From Acidobacteriaceae bacterium (lineage in GTDB: Bacteria > Acidobacteriota > Terriglobia > Bryobacterales > Bryobacteraceae), in contig JAFAUR010000962.1 in NCBI GenBank assembly GCA_019243205.1, positions 1-32,360 on the forward strand: a stretch of 32,360 nt of DNA, in the 5' to 3' direction. Below are positions 16,400 to 25,021 of the stretch, piece after piece. Position 1 is the first letter of the stretch. Every line of letters begins with the position of its first letter. Made by a program: the position numbers and the translations under genes. The notes below the pieces were generated by a model. That model made no database searches, had not been told where the DNA came from, and saw only the letters and a program-made list of their open reading frames with translations.

Positions 16400-18490
16400 A
16401 TGAGGGTCTTCGACAGTTCCGACATCCGGAACGTGGCTTTGATCGGGCATGGGCATTGTGGAAAAACGTCTTTGACTTCCGCTCTGCTATACACGGCCGG
16501 TGCGACGGAACGACACCTCAAAGTTGACGAAGGCGCGACCGTAACGGATTTCGATGAAGAAGAGGTCTCACGTAAGCTGACGGTCAGTTCAGCGGTTGCT
16601 TCCTTCCCCTGGCGAAACGTCAAAGTCAATCTGATCGACACACCCGGATACAACATTTTTCTGACTGATGCGCGCTCGACGCTTTATGCCGCCGACGCTT
16701 CGGTGGTTTTGCTGGATGGCGTCGCCGGACCCGAAGTTTCGACGGAGAAGGTCTGGCAATATGCCGAAGAGTTCCGTCTTCCTGTGGCCTTTCTGGTAAA
16801 CAAACTGGACCGGGAACGATCGTCGTTCGAACGCGTGTTAGACAGCGTTCAGGAAGTGTTTGGGCGCGCAGCAGTGCCCGTGGCCCTTCCGATCGGATCG
16901 GAGAAGACGTTTACAGGCGTGATAGACCTGATCCGCATGCGCGCCTACACTTACAAGCAGGGCGGCGACGGAAAAGCCAAAGAGGAAGAAATCCCGGCAT
17001 CCGAACAGGCGGCGGCGGATGCGGCCCACGAAGCGTTGGTAGAGATGATCGCCGAGGGCAACGATGAATTGATGGAGGAGTTCTTCGCGAACGGAACGCT
17101 GCCGGTGGAACACATCGTCAGCGGATTGCAGCAGGGCTTCCGGGAGCGACGGATTTTCCCAATCTTTTGTGGATGTGCCACCGGGAACATCGGCAGCGAT
17201 GTGTTGCTGAACAGCATTGCCGAGCTGTTCCCTTCGCCACTCGAGGAGCACGAGATTCCTGCGACAGACGATGGCAAGCAGATCATGGCGAAAGTGAAAC
17301 CGTCGGACTCGCCATCGTTGATGGTATTCAAAACAACTGCGGATCCGTTTGCGGGACGAATCAGCTACTTCAAGGTAATGTCGGGTACGGTGAAGGACGA
17401 TGCGCACCTGATTAACCGAAGATCAAACGGAAACGAGCGGCTGGCACACATTGCAACTCCTTTCGGGAAAAACCTGCAAGCGGTTTCCGAGTTGCGTGCC
17501 GGTGACATCGGCGCGGTTGCGAAATTGAAAGATACTCTGACCGGCGACACACTTTGCGAGAAAGCGAATTGTGTTGTGTACCGGCCTCTGGATGTACCGG
17601 AGCCTTCCATCGCGTATGCGATTTCAGCAAAGACCCGGAATGATGAAGACCGCTTGAGCACGGCGCTCGCCAAGATTCTGGAAGAAGACCGCTCGCTGCG
17701 GTTTTATCGCGATGGCCAGACGAAAGAGTTTCTACTTGCAGGCAACGGGCAACAGCACCTGGAAATCGTTGTCAGCCGTTTGCGCAACCGGTATCACGTC
17801 GAAGTGGAGTTGAAGGCTCCCAAAGTGCCGTATCGCGAGACCGTCCGGGGCAGCGCCAGTGTCCAAGGCAGGCATAAAAAGCAGACCGGCGGCCACGGGC
17901 AATTTGGCGATTGCTGGATCAAGGTGGAGCCGCTGCCGCGGGGAGAAAAGTTCCAGTTTGTAAACGACATTTTCGGAGGAGCCATTCCGAAGCAATACAT
18001 CCCGGCCGTGGAAAAAGGTATTTTGGAAGCGGCCGAGCAGGGTTTCGTTGCCGGATATCCGGTAACGGACTTCAAGGTGACACTTTACGACGGTTCTTAC
18101 CACGACGTGGACTCATCGGAAATGGCGTTCAAGCTGGCCGGTCGAAAAGCGTTTCGCGCGGCCATGCAGCAGGCCAAGCCTGCTCTCCTGGAGCCGATCA
18201 TGAATGTCGAGGTCGAGACTCCAACCGAATTTGCAGGCGACCTGATGAGCGATTTCAACTCGCGCCGCGGCCGGGTTGCGGGCATGGACCTGAAGGGAAA
18301 TCGCCAGACGATTCGAGCCCAAGTACCGATGTCGGAGATGTTGAATTACGGCAACGATCTGACTTCAAAGACGCAGGGACGTGCCTCGTTCCACATGGAA
18401 TTCGATCACTACGATTACGTGCCGGGCATGCAGGCCGAAAAAATCATCACGGCGGCCAAGGCGAACCTGCATCTGGAAGAAGAGGAATAG
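16400..18490 (+). CDS. fusA2: EF-G-2 type translation GTPase (EF-G paralogue)
   Basis: The 696-residue protein has the five-domain order of elongation factor G. GTPase motifs are GHGHCGKT (16-23), DTPGY (80-84) and NKLD (134-137). Domain IV begins near QTGGHGQFGD, and domain V ends the chain. The switch II motif is DTPGY where canonical EF-G has DTPGH, and the RGITI of switch I is replaced by KLTV. Both changes are typical of the EF-G-2 branch (Thermus EF-G-2 has DAPGY), so this is a paralogue and not the housekeeping translocase. Its role may be conditional translation or ribosome binding. The start is ATG at 16400 with GGAGG six bases upstream; a TTG at 16388 is in frame but overlaps that Shine-Dalgarno. 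The leader carries a long palindrome, suggesting separate regulation. Confidence 0.9.
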   Translation: MRVFDSSDIRNVALIGHGHCGKTSLTSALLYTAGATERHLKVDEGATVTDFDEEEVSRKLTVSSAVASFPWRNVKVNLIDTPGYNIFLTDARSTLYAADASVVLLDGVAGPEVSTEKVWQYAEEFRLPVAFLVNKLDRERSSFERVLDSVQEVFGRAAVPVALPIGSEKTFTGVIDLIRMRAYTYKQGGDGKAKEEEIPASEQAAADAAHEALVEMIAEGNDELMEEFFANGTLPVEHIVSGLQQGFRERRIFPIFCGCATGNIGSDVLLNSIAELFPSPLEEHEIPATDDGKQIMAKVKPSDSPSLMVFKTTADPFAGRISYFKVMSGTVKDDAHLINRRSNGNERLAHIATPFGKNLQAVSELRAGDIGAVAKLKDTLTGDTLCEKANCVVYRPLDVPEPSIAYAISAKTRNDEDRLSTALAKILEEDRSLRFYRDGQTKEFLLAGNGQQHLEIVVSRLRNRYHVEVELKAPKVPYRETVRGSASVQGRHKKQTGGHGQFGDCWIKVEPLPRGEKFQFVNDIFGGAIPKQYIPAVEKGILEAAEQGFVAGYPVTDFKVTLYDGSYHDVDSSEMAFKLAGRKAFRAAMQQAKPALLEPIMNVEVETPTEFAGDLMSDFNSRRGRVAGMDLKGNRQTIRAQVPMSEMLNYGNDLTSKTQGRASFHMEFDHYDYVPGMQAEKIITAAKANLHLEEEE

Positions 18491-18498
18491 CAGGTCCT

Positions 18499-21219
18499 CT
18501 AGGCGAACACGGTTTCGAAGAGCCGGCGCATCTGGTTCTGGAGGTGTGCGAGATTTCCTTCGAGCGAAGCCGCGGTCAGACTGTTGTCAACCCAGAGCCG
18601 CATTAGCTCGGCAACACGCTCTCTGTCCTCCTCTCCTTGCGGAAGGCGCTCTTCGGCGCGCCCGGTGACAATACGTATGGCGTGATCCAGAGCTCGATAG
18701 AAAGTGGTTGCCTGGAGCAGAAATTCGGCATCTTTGCGCTGGAGGTGACCCATCTTCTCGACGATGTCGATGCGCTCCGGCGTGTTGAGGCTCTTGAAGA
18801 AGAGGCCTGCGCCTTTCAGCCGCAGATACATGAGAATGAAATCGGCATCGTAGTAACCGCCCTCGCCGGCTTTCAGCGGCGTAGCGGTTCCGCCTTCCCG
18901 CTGGAGACGCATCCGCATGTGGCGGAGGGTTTGTTTCGAGCGGCCGTCCTGTCCATGACGCCTCCAGTCGACCTGCTGCAAATCGCCGAGAAACCGTGTA
19001 GCTCTTTCGGTGTCTCCGGCGACTCCTCGCGCTTTCATGTAGGCGATGCCCTCCCAGGCCTCCGTGTGTCTCGAAAAATACTCGACGTACTTCGACTCGG
19101 TCTGGACCAACTGCCCCTCGCGCCCGTTCGGCCTCAGGCGTGTATCGATGCAGAGAACCGGGCCGACAGCGTAACCCGTGAGGATTTCGATGACGTGCTC
19201 GGCGACACGCGTCCAGAACTGATGACGCTCACTCTCCGAATCAGGAATGACGAAGAGAAGATCCGCATCCGACGCGAGGTCGAACTCGCGCATGCCGAGG
19301 CGGCCGAGAGCTATCAGCATCATGTCGCCTTGCGGTTCGCTGAAGGATTTGTCGGGCCGCCTGTGTGCGAGGGCGTGTGAGACGGCGTTTTCTCGTGCAA
19401 TGCGATAGGCGCGGGCGATAACGAATTCCGCGAGCGCAGACGTATGATCGAGAGTCTGGAAGATCGGCTCGGCCAGACAGATGCTCGCGGCTTCGATGCG
19501 GAACAATTCGCGCTGGAAGAACCGGCGCAGGCCATTGATGTCGTTCAGCGGGGCAGACAGGCTTTCGAATGCCCAGCGCCGACTCGGAAAATCGATCACC
19601 CGCTGCACTTCATCGATCAACTCCGGCTGAAGGCGCACTTGCTCGGCAAGGTAGGGACTCAGACGAATCACGCGGGCAGCCGCGCTCGATGGAACGGAAT
19701 CGCTGAGAGCGGCTTCGGGAGGCGATTCGTGTTCTTTCGAGGCGGGATTAGGGAGAAGCACTTCGCTCATTACCGGGACGTAGGCTTGGGGAGCGTAGTG
19801 CAATGGTCGCTGGGCGTGGACAATTCGATCGTAGATTCCCGCAACGTTTTCGAGATGGGCATTGAGCGTTCCGAGTAATTTCGAAGGCAGGTTCGACTCC
19901 AAGCGATCGAGACCGTATAGAGAGGGCATCCTGCGCGCCAGCCGTTCCAGGGAGGCGGGTTGGAGCGGGACGGCGTGAGTCTGCCGGTCATCCTCCAGCT
20001 GCAGGCGGTGCTCCAGATGCCGGAGAAACTTGTACGCGTTTACGAGTTGCGAGTACTCGGATTCGGAGAGCAGGCCTTTGTCGTGCAAACGCTCCAAAGC
20101 GAGCAGCGTTCCGCCATGCCGCACCCAGTTTTCGCGGCCGCCGTGCAGGCGTTGTAAACACTGGACGAGAAACTCGATGTCGCGGATGCCGCCCGGCGCC
20201 AGCTTGATGTCTATTTCATCTTTGCGTAAGCGCTTGCGCGCAAGCTTTTCACCGATGCGCTCGCGGGTCGCAGACATGCTCTCGATGGTAGAAAAATCAA
20301 GCGAAGTGGAGTAAATAGCAGACTCGACAGAATCGAGCAACGCCTCTCCAAGGGCGACGTCACCGGCACAGACCCGGGCTTTGATCAGCATCTGCAATTC
20401 CCAATCCCGGGCACGACGCTCGTAATAGTCTTTGGCCGCGGCCAACGATAAGCAGACTTCACCGAGCGTTCCTTCCGGGCGCAGCCGGAGATCGATGCGA
20501 TAACAGAGGCCCGCGGGTGTATAGCTCGACAAGGTGGTTGTGAGCTGGTTGCCTACTTTCTTGAAGAACTCGCGATTGGTGATTACATGCGGCCCTGACG
20601 TTGCGCCGTTTCCGCTGTAGAGAAACGTCAGATCGATATCGGAGCTGTAGTTCAACTCGCGGCCACCCAGTTTGCCGAGCGCGATCACGGCGAAGCTTGC
20701 GGGTTCTCCGGCTTCCGTAACGGGACGGCCGTGACGCAATTGCAATTCCGCGATGGCGGTGTCCAGCGCATGTGACACGATCGCGTCGGCCAAGTCGGAG
20801 AGTCGTTCCGTCGTGCGTGCGACGGGATCGCCGTACAGAGCGTCGTCCAACGCGATACGCAGAAGTTCTTTACGACGGAAGAGTGCAAGATTCAACGAGG
20901 CAGGATCTGAAACGTTTCGGGTTGCGAGGAATTCGCCCAGCCGCGCAGATGTCTGATGTTCGCTGAGTTCGCCGTACAGCCACTCCGGATGGCGCAGAAC
21001 CTCATCCGACAAAAAATGGCTTACGCCTGCGAGGAATGCGAGTTCGGTGACGGATTGCAGGTGGGAGCCGACCTTCGACCAAGCGGAAGGATGCAGGCGA
21101 GCGAACTCATCGAGAAGCTGCGCTGCTCTTTCGGGGTCGGGTGAGGCTTGAATTGCCTGCTCAAGAAGCGACCGGGCGGGAGTTCGAGTCGCAGCGAGGT
21201 CTTGCACTTGGGACGACAT
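18499..21219 (-). CDS. glnE: GlnE: glutamine synthetase adenylyltransferase/adenylyl-removing enzyme
   Basis: This 906-residue bifunctional enzyme, slightly shorter than the roughly 945 residues of E. coli GlnE, contains two nucleotidyltransferase domains. The N-terminal one has LGKLGGRELNYSSDIDL (181-197) with the metal-binding pair Asp194/Asp196, and is expected to remove AMP from glutamine synthetase. The C-terminal one has LGRLGMREFDLASDADL near residue 640, and is expected to add it. Helical regions after each and a linker match the GlnE/GlnD-UTase layout. It tunes ammonium assimilation in response to PII and glutamine. No glnA or glnB lies in the window. The ATG is 45 bp downstream of the oxidoreductase stop, so it may be the last gene of that transcript. 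It ends 8 bp from the convergent EF-G gene. Confidence 0.95.
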   Translation of the reverse strand: MSSQVQDLAATRTPARSLLEQAIQASPDPERAAQLLDEFARLHPSAWSKVGSHLQSVTELAFLAGVSHFLSDEVLRHPEWLYGELSEHQTSARLGEFLATRNVSDPASLNLALFRRKELLRIALDDALYGDPVARTTERLSDLADAIVSHALDTAIAELQLRHGRPVTEAGEPASFAVIALGKLGGRELNYSSDIDLTFLYSGNGATSGPHVITNREFFKKVGNQLTTTLSSYTPAGLCYRIDLRLRPEGTLGEVCLSLAAAKDYYERRARDWELQMLIKARVCAGDVALGEALLDSVESAIYSTSLDFSTIESMSATRERIGEKLARKRLRKDEIDIKLAPGGIRDIEFLVQCLQRLHGGRENWVRHGGTLLALERLHDKGLLSESEYSQLVNAYKFLRHLEHRLQLEDDRQTHAVPLQPASLERLARRMPSLYGLDRLESNLPSKLLGTLNAHLENVAGIYDRIVHAQRPLHYAPQAYVPVMSEVLLPNPASKEHESPPEAALSDSVPSSAAARVIRLSPYLAEQVRLQPELIDEVQRVIDFPSRRWAFESLSAPLNDINGLRRFFQRELFRIEAASICLAEPIFQTLDHTSALAEFVIARAYRIARENAVSHALAHRRPDKSFSEPQGDMMLIALGRLGMREFDLASDADLLFVIPDSESERHQFWTRVAEHVIEILTGYAVGPVLCIDTRLRPNGREGQLVQTESKYVEYFSRHTEAWEGIAYMKARGVAGDTERATRFLGDLQQVDWRRHGQDGRSKQTLRHMRMRLQREGGTATPLKAGEGGYYDADFILMYLRLKGAGLFFKSLNTPERIDIVEKMGHLQRKDAEFLLQATTFYRALDHAIRIVTGRAEERLPQGEEDRERVAELMRLWVDNSLTAASLEGNLAHLQNQMRRLFETVFA

Positions 21220-21264
21220 AGTCCGGAACTTAGCTGCTGCCGATTCGATTATATCTTCCGGGTC

Positions 21265-22296
21265 TTACGTTGAAGGAAGCTCAACAGAGCGGCCTTCGCG
21301 GCAGGATTGATAGATGGCGAGAACGGCTTCCAGCGCGCGATAGCCTTGCTCTCCATCGACGGAAGGAGTTTGTTCCGTCTTTATCGCTTCTGCGAAATCG
21401 AGAAACTGGCGCTCGAAAGAAACCAGAGAGATCGCCATCGGATCAGAGGAGCCGGAGGAGACATTCTTCTGGATAGGCGCGGGATCGACGGAGTTTTGTT
21501 CGTCGTCATCGAGAACATCCCAGGATGTGAGCTGATCACCGGCAACGATGGCGCTTCCCTTGGTGCCGTGCAGTTCTACGCGTTCCGGATAGCCAGGCCA
21601 GAGGGCAGTTGCTGCCTGGATAATGCCGGTAGCGCCGGAGCGGTATCGGAGAAGCGCGTCCACGATGTCTTCCGATTCGATCTTGTGGCGGCTCCCGAGT
21701 TGCCAGATGCCGGTGACCTGTTCGACGGGTCCGGCGAGATGGAGCAAGAGATCCACCTGGTGGATGGCCTGATTGATCAGCGCCCCTCCGCCCTCGGTGG
21801 CCCAACTGCCTTTAATGGGGCGCGAGTAGTATTCATCGGTGCGAAACCATTTCACATAAGCATCGGCCTGGAGAATGCGACCTAAGCGTCCGGCCGCAAT
21901 CGCGCGGCTTAGAAACAGCGTGGAGTCATCGAAACGATGCTGGCTGACAACGCCGAACGGAATGCCAGCTTGCCGCGCGGTGTCGATCATCTGCCGAGCT
22001 GTGTCCAGATTGGTTGCAATCGGCTTTTGCACCTGTATCGGCCGCTTTATTTCCGCGCAGATTTGAACAGGCTCGAGATGGAAATCCGGAAAGGTACAAA
22101 CGTCGATAAAGTCGAGTGAAGGAAAGCGGCAAAGATCGCGGTAATCGGGGATGAATTCGGCATTCCAGCGCGCGGCGAACTCGCGACCGCGCGCCTCCGT
22201 TTTGTTGGAACAGGCAACCAGGTCGAAGCCGATGTTTTTGTAGGCTTGCGCGTGTTTGTTGGCAATGGCGCCCGTGCCGAGAAGTCCTACCTTCAT
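21265..22296 (-). CDS. Gfo/Idh/MocA-family NAD(P)-dependent oxidoreductase
   Basis: The 343-residue protein has an N-terminal Rossmann domain with GLLGTGAIA (residues 4-12) and the C-terminal GFO/IDH/MocA domain. The conserved EKP motif appears as QKP (90-92), keeping the catalytic-site Lys91 but with Gln in place of Glu. The probable catalytic His179 lies in GGGALINQAIHQVDLL. The family oxidises or reduces sugars, inositols and related polyols; the substrate cannot be told. No signal peptide is seen, so it is cytosolic. Its ATG lies only 3 bp after the stop of the isomerase-like gene, with GGGGA upstream inside that gene's end, so it is surely co-transcribed with it. Partner function suggests both enzymes handle the same sugar-like compound. 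Confidence 0.92.
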   Translation of the reverse strand: MKVGLLGTGAIANKHAQAYKNIGFDLVACSNKTEARGREFAARWNAEFIPDYRDLCRFPSLDFIDVCTFPDFHLEPVQICAEIKRPIQVQKPIATNLDTARQMIDTARQAGIPFGVVSQHRFDDSTLFLSRAIAAGRLGRILQADAYVKWFRTDEYYSRPIKGSWATEGGGALINQAIHQVDLLLHLAGPVEQVTGIWQLGSRHKIESEDIVDALLRYRSGATGIIQAATALWPGYPERVELHGTKGSAIVAGDQLTSWDVLDDDEQNSVDPAPIQKNVSSGSSDPMAISLVSFERQFLDFAEAIKTEQTPSVDGEQGYRALEAVLAIYQSCREGRSVELPST

Positions 22297-22299
22297 CGC

Positions 22300-23895
22300 T
22301 TAAATCCCCGTTTCCGATCCGCAAATGCTGACTTCGAGGCCTGCTTCGCGCAATGCCGCCGCTTTGGCCGCAAGAGCGCGGTTCGCACCGGCCGCATCGT
22401 TCGCGTAAGCCACCTGGATGTGATTTGCCTTGTGCCGCCCCATCATCTGATCTCGGGTGACACCCGGCAGCACGGCGTGCATGATGGGCCATTGAGGAGT
22501 GGTGATCCTCCAACGCCGCTCGGTCTCTTCCCTCGGAAGCTCGACGACGTGCCCACGGCCGAGGTCGGCTTTCAGTTTACCGTCTTCGATGAAGATGCGA
22601 CTCCACACGATTTCGCCGGGCTTGCTGATTCCCTTGAGCGATCCGCCGCCAAGCCGGAAATACATGGGTGGCTGCCTCTGGCTGATTGAGCCCGCAAATC
22701 CGCCGGCATTGTGCGCCGGAGGAACGGCGCCTGAAATTTCGAAAACCCAAACGAAATCGCCGTTGTAGTTTTCGCCGTACCGAAGGTCGTGAAGCGTGGT
22801 CTCCGGCGGCAACCCGAGGGCGTTCCAGATGCGATTCGTGAACAGCGCGTCGAGCCCGGCGCATTCGTCTACTTCATTGAAATGGGGCAGCGGTTGGCCG
22901 TCGAACAGGACTCGCCCGTCACACGAGAGCACCGGCGGACGATCAGAATTGTTCAGCAGACCTTCGGCGAGATCGGATGCAGGACTGAGGTCCTTCAGGC
23001 CCTGCTGGTACTGAATGCCGATGGCGGAGCAGCCGAATTCATCCGCGATGCGAAGCGCAGAAATGTACATCCGGCACTGATCGAGAATCTGATCATCCGT
23101 GAGATCGGTTTCGGGATTCGGGCCGGTCTCAAACTTCATGCCTTTAGCGTCGAGCCATGCACGCGCAGCGTTCGCTTCGGAATCGGGAACGGCCCGCATG
23201 GCGGCATACAACGCAGATTGGCTGAGTCGTTCCTTGAATACACCGGTCGGATTCAACAGGTGGTCAGGCACGATGGCGTTGAACATCCCCATACAGCCTT
23301 CGTCGAAGACGCCCATGATGGCTTTCTCGTTCTTGATCTGGCGGGCGACCGCGATACCAAGCTGTTCGGCGTCGGCAGGAAGTTTCAGAGAGCTTAGCGC
23401 GCGTACATGACTCGCGTCGTGAACCACGGGTTCGCCATTCAACCATGCCTTCAGGCGTGTCAGAAAGTATTGGTCGTCAAAATTCTCTGACCAGAGACTT
23501 GAGTACCGAACGCCCGCCTTGGTCAGAGAACCGTTCAGATTCAGCATGCCGACCAGGCCCGGCCATTGGCCGCTCCAATTGGCGACGGTCAGAATTGGTC
23601 CGCGGTGAGTGCTGAGACCCGCGAGAACGTGATGGCTATACTGCCAGACGGCTTCAACGACAATGATGGGTGCATTTGCAGGAATGTCTCGGAAGACTTG
23701 CATTCCATACTTCTGGCTATCGATGAAACCATGCTTTTTGTCGGCATCGACCGGATGGCCCCGCTTGACCTCAAAGCCGAAGTTGCGAATGGCGTTTATG
23801 ACAGCCGCTTCGACCTGCTGCTGAGCGGGCCAACAAACTTGGTTTGCCGAGAGACGAAGATCGCCACTGGCGATCAGGATTACCGGATCGGACAT
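22300..23895 (-). CDS. L-fucose/L-arabinose isomerase-family-like protein
   Basis: The 531-residue cytosolic protein resembles the fucose/arabinose isomerase superfamily in length and organisation. An N-terminal alpha/beta part has segments typical of the family ([34 protein letters not shown]). A middle part follows with [13 protein letters not shown] (about 193-205), which could supply an acidic metal ligand. A C-terminal beta part ends in [12 protein letters not shown] with His488 and His492, where fucose isomerase has its last metal-binding His. Aldose-ketose isomerisation is the family activity, but divergent members are common and not every metal ligand can be confirmed by eye. Its ATG follows the radical SAM gene by 27 bp, and the oxidoreductase follows after 3 bp. 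Confidence 0.72.
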   Translation of the reverse strand: MSDPVILIASGDLRLSANQVCWPAQQQVEAAVINAIRNFGFEVKRGHPVDADKKHGFIDSQKYGMQVFRDIPANAPIIVVEAVWQYSHHVLAGLSTHRGPILTVANWSGQWPGLVGMLNLNGSLTKAGVRYSSLWSENFDDQYFLTRLKAWLNGEPVVHDASHVRALSSLKLPADAEQLGIAVARQIKNEKAIMGVFDEGCMGMFNAIVPDHLLNPTGVFKERLSQSALYAAMRAVPDSEANAARAWLDAKGMKFETGPNPETDLTDDQILDQCRMYISALRIADEFGCSAIGIQYQQGLKDLSPASDLAEGLLNNSDRPPVLSCDGRVLFDGQPLPHFNEVDECAGLDALFTNRIWNALGLPPETTLHDLRYGENYNGDFVWVFEISGAVPPAHNAGGFAGSISQRQPPMYFRLGGGSLKGISKPGEIVWSRIFIEDGKLKADLGRGHVVELPREETERRWRITTPQWPIMHAVLPGVTRDQMMGRHKANHIQVAYANDAAGANRALAAKAAALREAGLEVSICGSETGI

Positions 23896-23922
23896 CGATT
23901 CATTCTGGCAAATGGAAGAAGA

Positions 23923-24966
23923 TTACTGGATCTGTACGAGGTCAGCGGAGTCGGAACGCGAGGCCGACGGTTCCCAGCGGAGACCTTCACGCTTTCGAAC
24001 GGTCCGGTTTACCACTCTTCCAATTGCAACAGAGCCTTCGATGAGGTGACGCGCGCGCAGCGGTCCGGCAACTCTAACATCACCCAGCCAGTGCATGCCC
24101 ATTGTCATAGAGCAGCCACACTCGGCGCAGTTCGGAGTGCCTCCAAATACGCACGGTTCGACGCGGCTCCGAAGGTCGGCGGTGTAGTTGACCGAAAGTT
24201 TGGAGAAGATGCAATCGGATGGGCCCGCCGGAGGAGCCATGAATGCTTCCATGAGGCCTTTGTGCATGCTCAGCTTTTCGTATCGGTGGGCGGAAGCTGT
24301 GAAGTACGCTGCAAGCTGCTTGCGGTTTTCAGGGGTGAGGCGTTCGGGCGTTTCCTCATTCACCTGGGGCGTATAAACGCTGACCCAGATGCGATTCACC
24401 TCGGGACGATTGTTCCAGAACTCGAGATAGCGGTCCATGTAGCCTGGCTGCTCGACGTTGTTGCGTACCACGGTCCAGTGAACGTTCACTTTGGCTCCGG
24501 CAATGTTTCGCAGGATTCGTTCGTACGTGGCGGGCTTTCTGCGGACATCGTGATCTTCCGGATTGCCGTCTACAGATACCGCGACAGTGATGCGCGGCAT
24601 TGCAGTCCAGTCGGCCGGAATGGGAATCACCCCGCTGGTAACGATCATGGTGAAGATATTGCGGCGGCTGAGTTCCGGGAGCAAGGTTTGCAATTCCCGG
24701 TGACGCATCATCGGTTCGCCGCCGACCAGCGAGAGTTGCAACGGCTGGTGTTCGTCGACGAGGCGAAGGATTCCTTCGACGAGTTTTTCTCCACGTAGAT
24801 CACTAACACTGCGCAGATTCGGACCGCCCTCGCCCAAATGGGAATCGCCGTAAGCGTAGCATCCGGGACAATGCAACGGGCACTCTCGCGTGATCTCAAT
24901 CGAGAGCATCGGAATCTGACCTGCCAGAACCTTCCCCCAAGACTGAACGATATTGAAAAGCCTCAT
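23923..24966 (-). CDS. Radical SAM protein with C-terminal cysteine cluster, substrate unknown
   Basis: The 347-residue protein binds the SAM-cleaving [4Fe-4S] cluster through Cys29, Cys33 and Cys36 (CPLHCPGC), the canonical CX3CX2C. The SAM-binding GGEP follows at 82-85. The C-terminal region carries Cys252, Cys272, Cys280, Cys283 and Cys285 (last three in NCAECGC), which could hold one auxiliary cluster in the manner of a short SPASM or twitch domain. Such enzymes modify peptides, sugars or cofactors by radical chemistry. No precursor peptide is evident beside it. It is the first gene of a tight trio with the isomerase-like and oxidoreductase genes, and lies 55 bp downstream of the TonB-dependent receptor. 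GAGG ten bases upstream supports the ATG at 24966. Confidence 0.88.
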   Translation of the reverse strand: MRLFNIVQSWGKVLAGQIPMLSIEITRECPLHCPGCYAYGDSHLGEGGPNLRSVSDLRGEKLVEGILRLVDEHQPLQLSLVGGEPMMRHRELQTLLPELSRRNIFTMIVTSGVIPIPADWTAMPRITVAVSVDGNPEDHDVRRKPATYERILRNIAGAKVNVHWTVVRNNVEQPGYMDRYLEFWNNRPEVNRIWVSVYTPQVNEETPERLTPENRKQLAAYFTASAHRYEKLSMHKGLMEAFMAPPAGPSDCIFSKLSVNYTADLRSRVEPCVFGGTPNCAECGCSMTMGMHWLGDVRVAGPLRARHLIEGSVAIGRVVNRTVRKREGLRWEPSASRSDSADLVQIQ

Positions 24967-25021
24967 CCTGATCTAGCCTCTGTGACGGCTGAACGGGCCA
25001 TTATGATTCAATTTCGTTTTG

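Noticed and set aside
16639-16653. Loss of the catalytic His in switch II of the EF-G protein (DTPGY in place of DTPGH) as a novelty.
   Set aside because: Tyr at this place is normal for the EF-G-2 branch, for example in Thermus EF-G-2, so it marks the subfamily rather than a defect.
23566-24798. Open frame of 410 codons on the plus strand across the isomerase-like and radical SAM genes.
   Set aside because: It runs across two genes on the other strand that show clear family motifs, and it has no motif or ribosome-binding site of its own.
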